A stretch of DNA of 64,000 bases, taken from NCBI GenBank assembly GCA_963667145.1, contig OY762943.1, forward strand, positions 434,001 to 498,000, read 5' to 3'. Below are positions 1-8,415 of the stretch, in pieces. The notes under the pieces were generated by a model. It saw only the letters and a program-made list of their open reading frames with translations. It searched no databases and was not told the origin of the DNA. The first letter of the stretch is position 1, and every line of letters starts with the position of its first letter. Source of the DNA: G963667145 sp963667145 (GTDB lineage Bacteria > Cloacimonadota > Cloacimonadia > G963667145). The position numbers and the translations under genes are program-made.

Positions 1-495
1 ATTGCTTTTGCCCTCTGCACGCAAGAGCGAGTTGGCGACCAAAGAGATCATAAAGAAAACAGTGCCCAAAATCATTACAATAAAATACGGCTTGGCGTGA
101 TAATAAACCAAACCCTTTGCACCTGAGAACTTCAAAAAAGCAGGTAATAACAAAAAGCTGACTAAAGTTATGACGATTCCCAAAGCTACTGTTCCCAAGC
201 CAACTGTACTCAAAGTGGTATAAGCTTTTTCAACGTTGCCTTCGCCCAACGCTCTGGAGATTATGGAACCTCCACCAACTCCCAACATCATCGCGACAGA
301 CATAATGAAAATCTGATAAGGGAAACCGATAAAAACTCCCGCAATACCGCTAGGACCGACACAATGTCCGACAAAAATAGTATCGACCATGCTGTATGTG
401 GCAACAACGCTCATACCGACGATAGCTGGAATCGACATATTCAAAAGAGCTCGATTTATATTGCTGTCGCCCAGAGTTTTTTTATACGCAGACAT
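1..495 (-). CDS. MATE family efflux transporter (partial)
   Basis: This is the N-terminal 165 residues of a multidrug and toxin extrusion (MATE) type antiporter of the inner membrane; the rest lies beyond the window edge. I translated the minus strand from the ATG at 493-495. The product has the family's opening: a short cytosolic stretch, then a helix with IPAIVGMSVVATYSMVDTIF, followed by GPSGIAGVFIGFP and a glycine-rich segment GVGGGSIISRALGEGN. The family normally has about 450 residues and 12 helices, and about four helices are visible. It starts 9 bases after the folD stop, so it is probably the last gene of the folD transcript. Substrate cannot be predicted. Confidence 0.85.
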   Translation of the reverse strand, partial: MSAYKKTLGDSNINRALLNMSIPAIVGMSVVATYSMVDTIFVGHCVGPSGIAGVFIGFPYQIFIMSVAMMLGVGGGSIISRALGEGNVEKAYTTLSTVGLGTVALGIVITLVSFLLLPAFLKFSGAKGLVYYHAKPYFIVMILGTVFFMISLVANSLLRAEGKSN

Positions 496-504
496 CTCAA
501 GCAC

Positions 505-1362
505 CTACATTGCCGAAGAATTTTTCTCTTTGCAAAGAAATAGAAGATTTTTGAAAATACACAAAGTAGTAACTCGACCAACTCCACCGGGAACAGCCGT
601 GATAGCGGAAGCAACTTGCGAGCAGTCAGCATAATCAACATCGCCGACCACAGTTTCCACACCATTTCTGCAAATTTGATTGATGCCCACATCGAACACC
701 ACAGAACCTTCTTTGAGATAATCGGAAGTTACAGCTTCGGGGTCACCAATGGCAACAACTAACAAATCGGCTCGCTTGGTATAATTTTTAGGATTGGGAG
801 TGTTGATGTCTATCATCGTCAGCTCCACACCACCGTGATAAGCCAACATATTAAGAAGCGGTTTGCCAACCAAAGTCGAAATGCCCATCACCACAATCTT
901 AGTGCCAAATTGCAACAGTTCATAATGCTTAATTATCTCATAAACTGCTTTGGCTGTGCAAGGTTCAGGAGCTTCGTCACCAGATAAAATTTTTCCCAAA
1001 TTCTCGTTAGTAATCCCCTCAACGTCCTTTTCAGCAGGCAAATAAGAACAAAGCAAATCCAAATCGATAGATTTAGGCAAGGGTCGCTGAATCATTATCC
1101 CGTCTATTTCGTCATCGGCTCCAGCAGAAATAAGAAAGTCTTGCAATTCAGCCTGCGAAATTGAAGAAGGAAATCGAATAATTTTGCAATTTATTCCCAA
1201 TTCCAAACTCTTGGTTTGAATGCTTTCCGAGTAAATGGAAGAGGCTTCATCCCCCTCAACCAATATCACCTCTAAAGTCGGAACTCTGTCGATTTGTGCT
1301 AAATCTTTCTCGATTTCAGCTTTTAGACGACGCAGAATCGGTATTACTTTCAACTTGCTCAT
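505..1362 (-). CDS. folD: Bifunctional methylenetetrahydrofolate dehydrogenase/cyclohydrolase FolD
   Basis: FolD interconverts 5,10-methylene-, methenyl- and 10-formyl-tetrahydrofolate in the cytosol with NADP+. The 285-residue length is normal. Visible family motifs are the ASSIY...K segment with catalytic Y44 and K51, DGIMIQRPLP (D87, Q92), PCTAKAV, the cofactor loop GISTLVGKPL and PGGVGRVTT near the C-terminus. The usual proline after PGGVG is arginine here, a small deviation. The ATG start lies inside the 3' end of ymdB, giving a 47-base overlap. A shorter start would remove the first helix, so the overlap looks real. It supplies one-carbon units, including formyl groups for initiator tRNA. 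Confidence 0.93.
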   Translation of the reverse strand: MSKLKVIPILRRLKAEIEKDLAQIDRVPTLEVILVEGDEASSIYSESIQTKSLELGINCKIIRFPSSISQAELQDFLISAGADDEIDGIMIQRPLPKSIDLDLLCSYLPAEKDVEGITNENLGKILSGDEAPEPCTAKAVYEIIKHYELLQFGTKIVVMGISTLVGKPLLNMLAYHGGVELTMIDINTPNPKNYTKRADLLVVAIGDPEAVTSDYLKEGSVVFDVGINQICRNGVETVVGDVDYADCSQVASAITAVPGGVGRVTTLCIFKNLLFLCKEKNSSAM

Positions 1363-2131
1363 ATTTCCGTTTTATTCTCTCAATTTTAACGGTTTTCCCA
1401 TCTTCTATCTCCACAAAAACCGCATTAATTTCCAAACCGTCCCACGAAGGATGATACCTCTCGGGCATACCACTAATAGCTTTTTTTATCACAATCTCTT
1501 TTTTCACGCCTATTCCAGACAAATGCCCACCACACATTCCCACATCAGTAATGTACCCTGTTCCTTCGGGCAAAATTTGTTCATCGGTTGTTTGCACGTG
1601 AGTGTGCGTTCCAATTAGGCAAGAAATTTTCCCATCAAAACAAAATCCCACAACTCTCTTTTCTGCAGTTGCTTCCGCATGAAAATCAACAAAAATGTTT
1701 TTACAATCAACCAATTTCGTCTGTAACAAATTTTCCAAAGCAGGTATGGGCATATCAGCACTCGGCATAAAAACCTGTCCTATCAAGCTAATCACAGCAC
1801 ATTTTTCGCCATTGGGAGATTCAAATAAATAATATTCACCGCCCAAAGCATTCCGTGGCACGTTAATTGGCTTCAGAATTTCAGGCGTCTCGGCAATAAA
1901 ATCCAAGCTCTGCTTATTGTCCCACAAATGATTGCCCGAAGTGAAAACGTCAACGCCCGCACGTTTCATCTGCAAAATCGTGTTTTTGCTAATTCCTCTA
2001 CCATGATTGAGGTTTTCGCAATTAGCGATGCACAAATCAACGTCAAATTCTCGCTTCATCTCAGGAAGGTGTTTTTCCATCAAATAACGACCAGGACTTC
2101 CGTAGATGTCGCCAACGAACAAAATTTTCAT
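1316..2131 (-). CDS. ymdB: YmdB-family metallophosphoesterase
   Basis: This is a cytosolic calcineurin-type phosphoesterase of the YmdB family, known in Bacillus to cleave 2',3'-cyclic nucleotides at the 2' position. The metal-binding motifs are visible: GDIYG near the N-terminus (D8), the ANCENLNHGRG segment, TSGNHLWDN, VDFHAEATAE and GTHTHVQTTDEQ. The 271-residue length is typical, with a charged tail that overlaps the folD start. Its start codon overlaps the rny stop by one base (TAATG), so the two are translationally coupled. The rny-ymdB pairing is conserved in many bacteria and suggests a shared role in RNA turnover. Confidence 0.9.
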   Translation of the reverse strand: MKILFVGDIYGSPGRYLMEKHLPEMKREFDVDLCIANCENLNHGRGISKNTILQMKRAGVDVFTSGNHLWDNKQSLDFIAETPEILKPINVPRNALGGEYYLFESPNGEKCAVISLIGQVFMPSADMPIPALENLLQTKLVDCKNIFVDFHAEATAEKRVVGFCFDGKISCLIGTHTHVQTTDEQILPEGTGYITDVGMCGGHLSGIGVKKEIVIKKAISGMPERYHPSWDGLEINAVFVEIEDGKTVKIERIKRKYEQVESNTDSASSKS

Positions 2132-3678
2132 TATTTGGCTACGCCAGACATCCTATTTTCCCTGATGACAGTAACTTTGATTTGCCCCGGATACTGCATT
2201 TCCGACTCAATCCTGCTGACTATGTCCTCCACCATGAAAACGCAATTGTCCTCTTGGATTTTCTCAGGGTCAACAATCACTCGAAGCTCTCTACCTGCTT
2301 GCACAGCATAAGTTTGCTTAACTCCATCGATAGAATTTGCTATCTCTTCCAACTTGTCCAGCCTCTCTACGTAAGATTCCAAAACCTCACGTCTTGCACC
2401 AGGTCTCGCACCAGAAATGGCGTCTGCCGCCTGAACAATCGGGCAATAAACGTTAGTCGCTTCAACTTCCTCGTGGTGAGCCTTGATAGCGTCAACAATC
2501 GTCTGCTTTTCGCCATTTTTCTTGGCAAAATTTGCTCCGATGAGAGCATGAGTTCCTTCGACCTCAAAATCGATAGCTTTACCAATATCGTGCAAAAATC
2601 CTGCTCTTCTTGCAAGTCTTTGATTTAGTCCGAGTTCAGCAGCTATCATCCCCGAAATCCAACCTACTTCCATACTGTGCTTTAGCACATTCTGCCCGTA
2701 GCTCGTGCGATAATGAAGACGACCAATCAAATTGATGATGTTTTTGTTAATCGTTCCAACATTCATCTTTATGCACGCCTGCTTGCCATAGTTGGCAATT
2801 CGTCTTTCTATCTCATCTTTGGATTTTGCCACAACCTCTTCGATTCTGGCAGGATGAATTCTTCCATCTTCGATAAGCTTTTGCATGGCGTGAGAAGCTA
2901 CCTCTCTGCGTACAGCGGAAAAGCATGACAGCACGATAGCACCAGGTGTATCATCAACTATCACGTCAACACCAGTCTCTTTTTCAAAAGTCCGAATATT
3001 ACGACCTTCACGACCGATAACTCTACCCTTCATCTCATCCGAAGGCAAAGTGATAACGTTCACCACCGAATCGGAAGCGTAATCAACAGCCAATTTTTGC
3101 ACAGTTTCCGCCAAAATTTTGGCAGCTTTCTCTTTGGCATTATCTTTTACTTCTGTCTCAATATCGTTTATTTTGCGAGCAACTTTTTCCCTTGCTGTAG
3201 TCAGCAAATTCGCCATAAGGACTTCTAAAGCCTCATCTTTGGTATATCCAGAAATCTGAGATAACTTATCGTTTTGAGCTAAAATTAGTTCATCAATTTT
3301 AGCTTCCTTTTCATCAGCCAATTTGGACTGTTCCTGCACTTTGTCTTCAAGTTTCTTTAAGCCCTCTTCTTTCTTATCCAAAGATTCCAAACGTAAATCT
3401 AACTTGCTAAGTCGCTTATTATAAGTAGCTTCTTGCCTTCTGAGTTCATCTTCTCTACCAGCAATTTTTTTCAAGCGTACTTTTTCTTTTTTCGCAATTA
3501 CATTGTTAGCTTCAGCCAGCTTTTGACTCATAATCTTGTCAGCTTTTTTCTGTGCCTCTTTTATAGTCAACTGAGCCTTTTTAAAATTTCCCGAAAGACG
3601 GACTTTCAAAAATACTATTAAAACTACCAAGAATGCGGCAGCACCGAACAACGTATAATTCAGGGTTTGTAAATTCAT
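2131..3678 (-). CDS. rny: Ribonuclease Y
   Basis: RNase Y is a membrane-anchored endoribonuclease that starts mRNA decay. The order is typical: one N-terminal transmembrane helix (NYTLFGAAAFLVVLIVFL), a long charged coiled coil to about residue 190, a KH domain with GRVIGREGRNIRTFE, and an HD domain with AGFLHDIGKAID. I set the start at the ATG at 3676-3678 because an AAGGAG lies just upstream. An ATG 33 bases further upstream has no good ribosome-binding site. The resulting 515 residues match the family. A 6S-like RNA fills the gap to zapA upstream. Confidence 0.94.
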   Translation of the reverse strand: MNLQTLNYTLFGAAAFLVVLIVFLKVRLSGNFKKAQLTIKEAQKKADKIMSQKLAEANNVIAKKEKVRLKKIAGREDELRRQEATYNKRLSKLDLRLESLDKKEEGLKKLEDKVQEQSKLADEKEAKIDELILAQNDKLSQISGYTKDEALEVLMANLLTTAREKVARKINDIETEVKDNAKEKAAKILAETVQKLAVDYASDSVVNVITLPSDEMKGRVIGREGRNIRTFEKETGVDVIVDDTPGAIVLSCFSAVRREVASHAMQKLIEDGRIHPARIEEVVAKSKDEIERRIANYGKQACIKMNVGTINKNIINLIGRLHYRTSYGQNVLKHSMEVGWISGMIAAELGLNQRLARRAGFLHDIGKAIDFEVEGTHALIGANFAKKNGEKQTIVDAIKAHHEEVEATNVYCPIVQAADAISGARPGARREVLESYVERLDKLEEIANSIDGVKQTYAVQAGRELRVIVDPEKIQEDNCVFMVEDIVSRIESEMQYPGQIKVTVIRENRMSGVAK

Positions 3679-3714
3679 CAACATCTCCTTAAAAATAACA
3701 AAAAAACCCATAAT

Positions 3715-3828
3715 ACCGTGTAGTTAAGCTTATCTTGAACTTAAATTCAAGGTGGGATATTCATCTAAACCTACTTCGCAAATCCGAGTACAATCTCGGC
3801 ACAAGCCAAAAGCAGAAGCTTACATCCC
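3715..3828 (-). ncRNA. ssrS: Probable 6S RNA (SsrS-like)
   Basis: The gap between zapA and rny has no ORF but folds on the minus strand. Two AAGCTT blocks (3816-3821 and 3726-3731) can close a stem. Inside are a CTGCTT/AAGTAG stem, a CCGAG/CTCGG hairpin (3784-3799) and a CACCTTGAA segment whose CTTGAA/TTCAAG arms form a hairpin (about 3733-3750). Escherichia coli 6S RNA has the same CACCTTGAAC...GTTCAAGG hairpin on the 3' side of its central bubble, and ssrS lies beside zapA in many bacteria. A TATAAT (3831-3836) sits at the right distance upstream. At about 110 nt it is shorter than the usual 150-200 nt, and the 5' side of the bubble is short. Ends are approximate. Confidence 0.5.
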
Positions 3829-3875
3829 TAATTATAATTAGTTCAAATGATATAATTAGCCAACTATCACAAATA

Positions 3876-4145
3876 TTACAGGCTTCTATCCAATAAATTT
3901 TCTATTCTGATAATCACTTCTTCACTGTCTATTTGATCAGACAAAAAATCCAAACACAGCAGAACTAAAATTTTGATTTGAGAAGTCGTGGTATCTCCCA
4001 GCTTCTCACTTTTTTGTCTTATCAGTTTATTTAATTTTTCAGCACAATATAACAGTTTTTCTTTGCTTTCTGCATCTACCTTGAGTTCATAGGGAACTCC
4101 AAAAACGTTAACTTGTACCGAAACTTTATTATCGGAATTCATCAT
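3876..4145 (-). CDS. zapA: Cell division protein ZapA
   Basis: ZapA binds FtsZ and bundles its filaments at the division ring. This 89-residue protein has the family's N-terminal beta part (VSVQVNVFGVPYELKV) followed by an amphipathic helix rich in K, E and L that would form the coiled-coil dimer. Two ATG codons lie in a row, and the first overlaps the stop of the upstream coiled-coil gene (ATGATGA), so translation is coupled. It sits between pheT and the 6S-like RNA/rny, an arrangement seen in several bacterial phyla. Confidence 0.85.
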   Translation of the reverse strand: MMNSDNKVSVQVNVFGVPYELKVDAESKEKLLYCAEKLNKLIRQKSEKLGDTTTSQIKILVLLCLDFLSDQIDSEEVIIRIENLLDRSL

Positions 4146-4375
4146 AAATCTTTTACAAGATTTTCTAATTTCTCCATCTTGGAGGCAATTTTCTTTAGCT
4201 TCTCTTCCCTATTCGCCAACTTTTTTCTGAGACTGCTCAACTCGTTCTCCAAATCCTCAGAAATCGGCTTTGCTTCGGAAAAATCCAAAACTCCCTGATT
4301 TTGCTTCACCTCCAACTCCCTACACCTCTCCACAAGCCTGTTAATTTTTTTTTCTATAATCGACAGTTTGTTCAT
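4142..4375 (-). CDS. Small coiled-coil protein, ZapB-like in build
   Basis: This 77-residue protein is almost entirely charged heptad-like helix, with a short break around QNQGVLDFSEAKPISED (residues 26-42). There is no signal peptide or membrane segment, so it should be cytosolic. It overlaps both neighbours by 4 bases (pheT upstream, zapA downstream), so all three are probably translated together. I do not recognise a named family. Size, composition and position directly before zapA suggest a ZapA partner like ZapB, but this is inference from context only. Confidence 0.75.
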   Translation of the reverse strand: MNKLSIIEKKINRLVERCRELEVKQNQGVLDFSEAKPISEDLENELSSLRKKLANREEKLKKIASKMEKLENLVKDL

Positions 4376-6747
4376 CTGAGATTAGCACCAAAATTCTTAT
4401 CCAATCCACAAACTATCTTTTCAAAATCTTCCGCTACCAAACTATCGGTCAAGGTTTTTTCTCTCGAAAAAAAGTTCAGTGCAAACGTCAAACTTCTTTT
4501 GCCTTGGTCAATTCCCTTGCCTTCGTATTTATCATAAAGTTCCACCGACTGAATGAATGTGGAACTCGTTTCTATAGCTTTCTTTATCTCTTCATAAGTG
4601 TATTTCAAATCAATGACTATAGACAAATCTCGCTTGACTGACGGATATTTTTGCGGTAGCACAAACTCAAAATTTTTATCAGCAAATAGAGGCAGTGCCT
4701 TTTCAAAATCAAAAATCAAAGCAAAAACATCCTTTTTAATTCCGAACTTCTTGGCAATCGCTTTATTCACTCTTCCCAAGCTACCCAAATTTTGACCTCT
4801 AATCTCCAAGTCTAAACTGCAAGAAGAATCGAACACTGTTTCTTTATTGGAGATAACAAATTTGTAACCTTCCTCTCCCAAGGAAGCCAAATAGTCCTCA
4901 ACAATCCCTTTCAAGTCGTAAATATCATAATCTCGTCCGCTGTCCAACCAATGCATTTTGTCTGTTTTGCCACAAGCCACCATCGCCAACTGCAAAGGTT
5001 CATTGGCAAATCCATCCTCACGAGCGAAATAAACTTTGTTCAACTCAAACAGCTTAACTATCTCTTGCCCCTTGTTTAGATTGAGTTCCACATTCCTGAG
5101 CAACTGCGGAAGCAACTCCCTACGCATCAAAGCCATATCAGAACCAAGCGGATTGATAAGTTCAACAACAGGCTCAACAACCGAGCCACTACTCAAGTCT
5201 TCGCTAACAAAACTGGTATTTATAGCTTGATAAAGCCCGTTCAGTACAAGAAAATCTTCTGTTTTCCGCTTAATCTCCCTCTTAAATCTATCGCCAATCA
5301 CCTGTGTATTGAGGAACGAAGAAACATTGTTGTACCCGTGCAAGCGGATTATTTCCTCTATCAAGTCTATTTCACGGTAAACATCACCTCTAAAGTAAGG
5401 CACGGAAAATTCTAACAAATCGTCTTTTTCGGACAGTAACTTCATCTCCAAAGCGGTTAGATAAGTGATAATTTTTTCGGTAGGAATATCCACGTTGAGG
5501 AACTTGCGAACTCGTGACGGACGCAGAGAAACAACGGTATCATCTTTTACTTCGGGACAAGAATCGGCATAAACAGTTTGAAATTTGCCTTTCCCAACTT
5601 CTGCCATCATCTGAGTTGCACGTGGCAAAACATTTCCCAAAGCCTTAGGCGACAAATCTCTCTCGTTGCGATAAGAAGCATCGGTAAAAATCTTGAAATG
5701 ATGAGAAGTTTTGTGAATAAACGGATAATAGAAATTACCTATCTCCAATAAAACATTTTTGGTGCCCAAGCTAATTGCAGAAGATTTGCCACCAATAATA
5801 CCAGCAATACTAAGGATTTTCACACCATCGGCAATAACCAAATCGGTATCCCGAAGTTCATAGGTTTTGCCATTGAGAGCTTCGATGGTTTCGCCATTCT
5901 TGGCAAAGCGAACCTCGACAATTCCGCCTTCGATTTTGTCCAAATCGTAAGCGTGCATCGGCTGACCCTGTTCCAAAAGAAGGTAGTTGGTAACTCCCAC
6001 CAAGTCGCTGACTTTGTTGACACCATTGGCGTCCAACGCAGTACTCATCCAAGGTGGCATTTCCTTGCTAACAGTCACATCGTTTATCTCGGACAAAATG
6101 AACCTCGGAGAAGCCTCGGGAACTTTGTTAATCAACTTAATCCCGCACGGCAACTCACCAGCAGTGAACTTAGCTTCGGTTACTTCGGGCAATTTGTAAG
6201 GTTTCCCCAAAATAGCAGCAATGTCGCGTGCCAACCCAACCATTCCCAGCAAATCGGGTCTATTAGGCGTAATCTCCACATCTACCACAATATCGCCATA
6301 GCCCAAAGCAGACAAGGGCGTTCCCACAACTACATCGTCAGGCAATTCCATAATTCCACTGTGGTCGTTGTTGAGCAGCAACTCTTTGCTACTACAGAGC
6401 ATTCCGCAAGATTCTTGCCCTCGGAGTTTGGCTTTTTTTATCTTGAAATCGCCTATCTCCGCACCAACTGGAGCAAAAGCGGACAACATTCCTTCACGAC
6501 AATTTGGAGCACCACACACAACCTGAAACTCTTCTTTCCCGTCGAAAACCGTGCAAAGACACAACTTCTCTGCATCAGGATGCTTATCCACCTTCACAAT
6601 CTTGCCAACTATTATATCTTTGATGGTCGCTTGAGAATCGATAACCTCTTCCACCTCAATGCCAGAAAAAGTCAGTTTATCGGTAAACTCCTCTATCGTA
6701 AGTTCGAAATCTATAAATTGTTTTAACCATTTCAAAGAAATTTTCAT
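4372..6747 (-). CDS. pheT: Phenylalanine--tRNA ligase beta subunit
   Basis: This subunit forms the (alpha-beta)2 enzyme that charges tRNA-Phe. At 791 residues it has the full bacterial architecture: an N-terminal EMAP/OB-type tRNA-binding region from about residue 40 (IVGKIVKVDKHPDAEKL, FQVVCGAPN), the B3/B4 editing region in the middle, a B5 domain with FRGDVYREIDLIEEIIRLHG, a catalytic-like fold, and the C-terminal FDX-ACB anticodon-binding domain (KYPSVKRDLSIVID). A strong GAGGAG ribosome site precedes the ATG. It lies 66 bases downstream of pheS in the same operon. Confidence 0.96.
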   Translation of the reverse strand: MKISLKWLKQFIDFELTIEEFTDKLTFSGIEVEEVIDSQATIKDIIVGKIVKVDKHPDAEKLCLCTVFDGKEEFQVVCGAPNCREGMLSAFAPVGAEIGDFKIKKAKLRGQESCGMLCSSKELLLNNDHSGIMELPDDVVVGTPLSALGYGDIVVDVEITPNRPDLLGMVGLARDIAAILGKPYKLPEVTEAKFTAGELPCGIKLINKVPEASPRFILSEINDVTVSKEMPPWMSTALDANGVNKVSDLVGVTNYLLLEQGQPMHAYDLDKIEGGIVEVRFAKNGETIEALNGKTYELRDTDLVIADGVKILSIAGIIGGKSSAISLGTKNVLLEIGNFYYPFIHKTSHHFKIFTDASYRNERDLSPKALGNVLPRATQMMAEVGKGKFQTVYADSCPEVKDDTVVSLRPSRVRKFLNVDIPTEKIITYLTALEMKLLSEKDDLLEFSVPYFRGDVYREIDLIEEIIRLHGYNNVSSFLNTQVIGDRFKREIKRKTEDFLVLNGLYQAINTSFVSEDLSSGSVVEPVVELINPLGSDMALMRRELLPQLLRNVELNLNKGQEIVKLFELNKVYFAREDGFANEPLQLAMVACGKTDKMHWLDSGRDYDIYDLKGIVEDYLASLGEEGYKFVISNKETVFDSSCSLDLEIRGQNLGSLGRVNKAIAKKFGIKKDVFALIFDFEKALPLFADKNFEFVLPQKYPSVKRDLSIVIDLKYTYEEIKKAIETSSTFIQSVELYDKYEGKGIDQGKRSLTFALNFFSREKTLTDSLVAEDFEKIVCGLDKNFGANLR

Positions 6748-6813
6748 TTTGTCTCCTCAAAAAAAATACACTTAGCAAAAAAAGGACGAAAGCAGTGGAA
6801 CAGTCAGCTTCCT

Positions 6814-7821
6814 CTACTTAAATTGTTTCAAAAACTCCACATCGTTTTCAAAAAGCATCCGAATATCGGGAATGTTGTACTTCAGCATCGTTATTCTGTC
6901 TATCCCCAATCCAAAAGCGAATCCGCTATACTTCTCAGGGTCGATGCCGACATTTTCCAGCACATTGGGGTCAACCATGCCACAACCACCCATTTCCAAC
7001 CAACCACTGTTTTTGCAAACGTTACAACCCTTGCCACCACAAGCTACGCAGGAAATATCTATCTCGCCACTTGGCTCTGTGAATGGGAAGAAATGCGGTC
7101 TGAAACGCGACTGAACATCTTTTCCAAACATCTTAACAGCGAACATCTGCAAAGTGTCGCGCAAATCGGTGAAAGTAGTATTTTCCGTAACCACAAGAGC
7201 CTCCACCTGATGGAACACAGGCGAATGTGAAGCATCGGGGCTATCTTTGCGATAGCACCTACCCAACGAAATAATCTTGATCGGAGGCTTGAAATTCTCC
7301 ATAACCCTTATCTGCTCTGTGGAGGTTTGCGAACGCAAAAGTTTGCCACCTTTCACATAAAAAGTGTCCGTGACATTCCGTGAAGAATGGTCAGCAGGCG
7401 TATTCAGAGCGTCAAAGTTGTGATAATCGTCCTCCACTTCGCCATAAGCAGAAATCTCAAAACCCATAGAGATGAAAACATCCTCAATCTGACGTGAAAC
7501 TATAGTCAGAGGATGCAATCTGCCCAAACTCCTGCGTACAGACGGCATGGTCAGGTCAACTTCAGTAGCTTTCTGATTTTGCTCCAGACTTTCCAACGCA
7601 CTGGCAATCTTGGCAAGAGCCTTGGACTTCACAATATTCACCAGCTTACCGACCTCAGCTTTTTCTTTGGCAGGCAACTCTTTCATTCGGGCAAGCAAAG
7701 CCGAAATCTCACTCTTTTTGCCCACAAACGCAGACTTGATGTTTTGGATTTCGTGGCTACTCTTGGCTTTATTGAGTTTATCTTTCAGTTCGTTGTAAAT
7801 TTCCTCTAACCTTGCCTGCAT
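6814..7821 (-). CDS. pheS: Phenylalanine--tRNA ligase alpha subunit
   Basis: This is the catalytic subunit that activates phenylalanine and transfers it to tRNA-Phe. Its 335 residues hold an N-terminal coiled-coil arm (residues 1-90), class II motif 2 (LGRCYRKDSPDASHSPVFHQ) and motif 3 (GLGIDRITML, with D where E is more common). The cysteine-rich insert SCVACGGKGCNVCKNSGW before LEMGGCGMVDP occurs in many bacterial PheS and may bind a metal. An AAGGA site precedes the ATG, 18 bases after the rplT stop. Confidence 0.95.
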   Translation of the reverse strand: MQARLEEIYNELKDKLNKAKSSHEIQNIKSAFVGKKSEISALLARMKELPAKEKAEVGKLVNIVKSKALAKIASALESLEQNQKATEVDLTMPSVRRSLGRLHPLTIVSRQIEDVFISMGFEISAYGEVEDDYHNFDALNTPADHSSRNVTDTFYVKGGKLLRSQTSTEQIRVMENFKPPIKIISLGRCYRKDSPDASHSPVFHQVEALVVTENTTFTDLRDTLQMFAVKMFGKDVQSRFRPHFFPFTEPSGEIDISCVACGGKGCNVCKNSGWLEMGGCGMVDPNVLENVGIDPEKYSGFAFGLGIDRITMLKYNIPDIRMLFENDVEFLKQFK

Positions 7822-7839
7822 GATTTAATCCTTATTTTC

Positions 7840-8196
7840 TTAATTAGCCACGCTCTTTACTTGCTCACAAATTTTAGCGAAAGCGTCAGCATCGTTCATA
7901 GCCAAATAGGCCAAAGTCTTTCTGTCCAATTGAATATTGCTCTTGGCAAGACCATCAATAAATCTGCTATAACTCAGTCCGTTAATTCTCGCGGCTGCAT
8001 TAATTCTAACAATCCACAGTTTTCTAAACTCTCTTTTGCGAGCTTTGCGATCACGATAAGCGTACAAACCGCTTTTCTCCACTGCCAACTTTGCAGTGCG
8101 ATACAATTTGCTCTTACCACCGAAATAACCTTTGGCGGAGTCTAAAACTTTCTTCCTTCTCTTTTTAGCTGCTACATTATTTGTACTTCTTGGCAT
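7840..8196 (-). CDS. rplT: 50S ribosomal protein L20
   Basis: L20 binds 23S rRNA early in large-subunit assembly, and in several bacteria it represses its own operon by binding the leader. This 118-residue protein has the basic N-terminal helix (KKRRKKVLDSAKGYFGGK), the RDRKARKREFRKLWIVRINA segment and the C-terminal YSRFIDGLAKSNI...LDRKTLAYLA typical of the family. It lies 9 bases after rpmI in the conserved infC-rpmI-rplT order, so it could act on the structured leader upstream of infC. Confidence 0.97.
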   Translation of the reverse strand: MPRSTNNVAAKKRRKKVLDSAKGYFGGKSKLYRTAKLAVEKSGLYAYRDRKARKREFRKLWIVRINAAARINGLSYSRFIDGLAKSNIQLDRKTLAYLAMNDADAFAKICEQVKSVAN

Positions 8197-8205
8197 TTTA
8201 TCCTC

Positions 8206-8397
8206 CTAACCCAACATTCTCTTTACTCTTGGAGTATCGGCACTACTCACCAAAGTAGAACCTCTCAAATCTCTTTCTCTTTTTGGGCTTTTTTTGGTCA
8301 TTATATGTCCTGCAAAAGCCTGATTTCTTTTTACTTTTCCCGTAGCGGTCAGTTTAAATCGCTTAGCCGCTCCCTTACGAGTTTTAATCTTAGGCAT
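8206..8397 (-). CDS. rpmI: 50S ribosomal protein L35
   Basis: L35 is a small basic protein of the large ribosomal subunit. The 63 residues match the family throughout: KTRKGAAKRFKLTATGKVKR at the start, then HIMTKKSPKRERDLRG and a C-terminal VKRMLG. It is the middle gene of the infC-rpmI-rplT operon, 18 bases after the infC stop. Confidence 0.97.
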   Translation of the reverse strand: MPKIKTRKGAAKRFKLTATGKVKRNQAFAGHIMTKKSPKRERDLRGSTLVSSADTPRVKRMLG

Positions 8398-8415
8398 AAT
8401 AAACTCCCTATATTT

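Noticed and set aside
5953..6726. 257-residue plus-strand frame opposite pheT
   Set aside because: Antisense shadow of the well-supported pheT coding frame.
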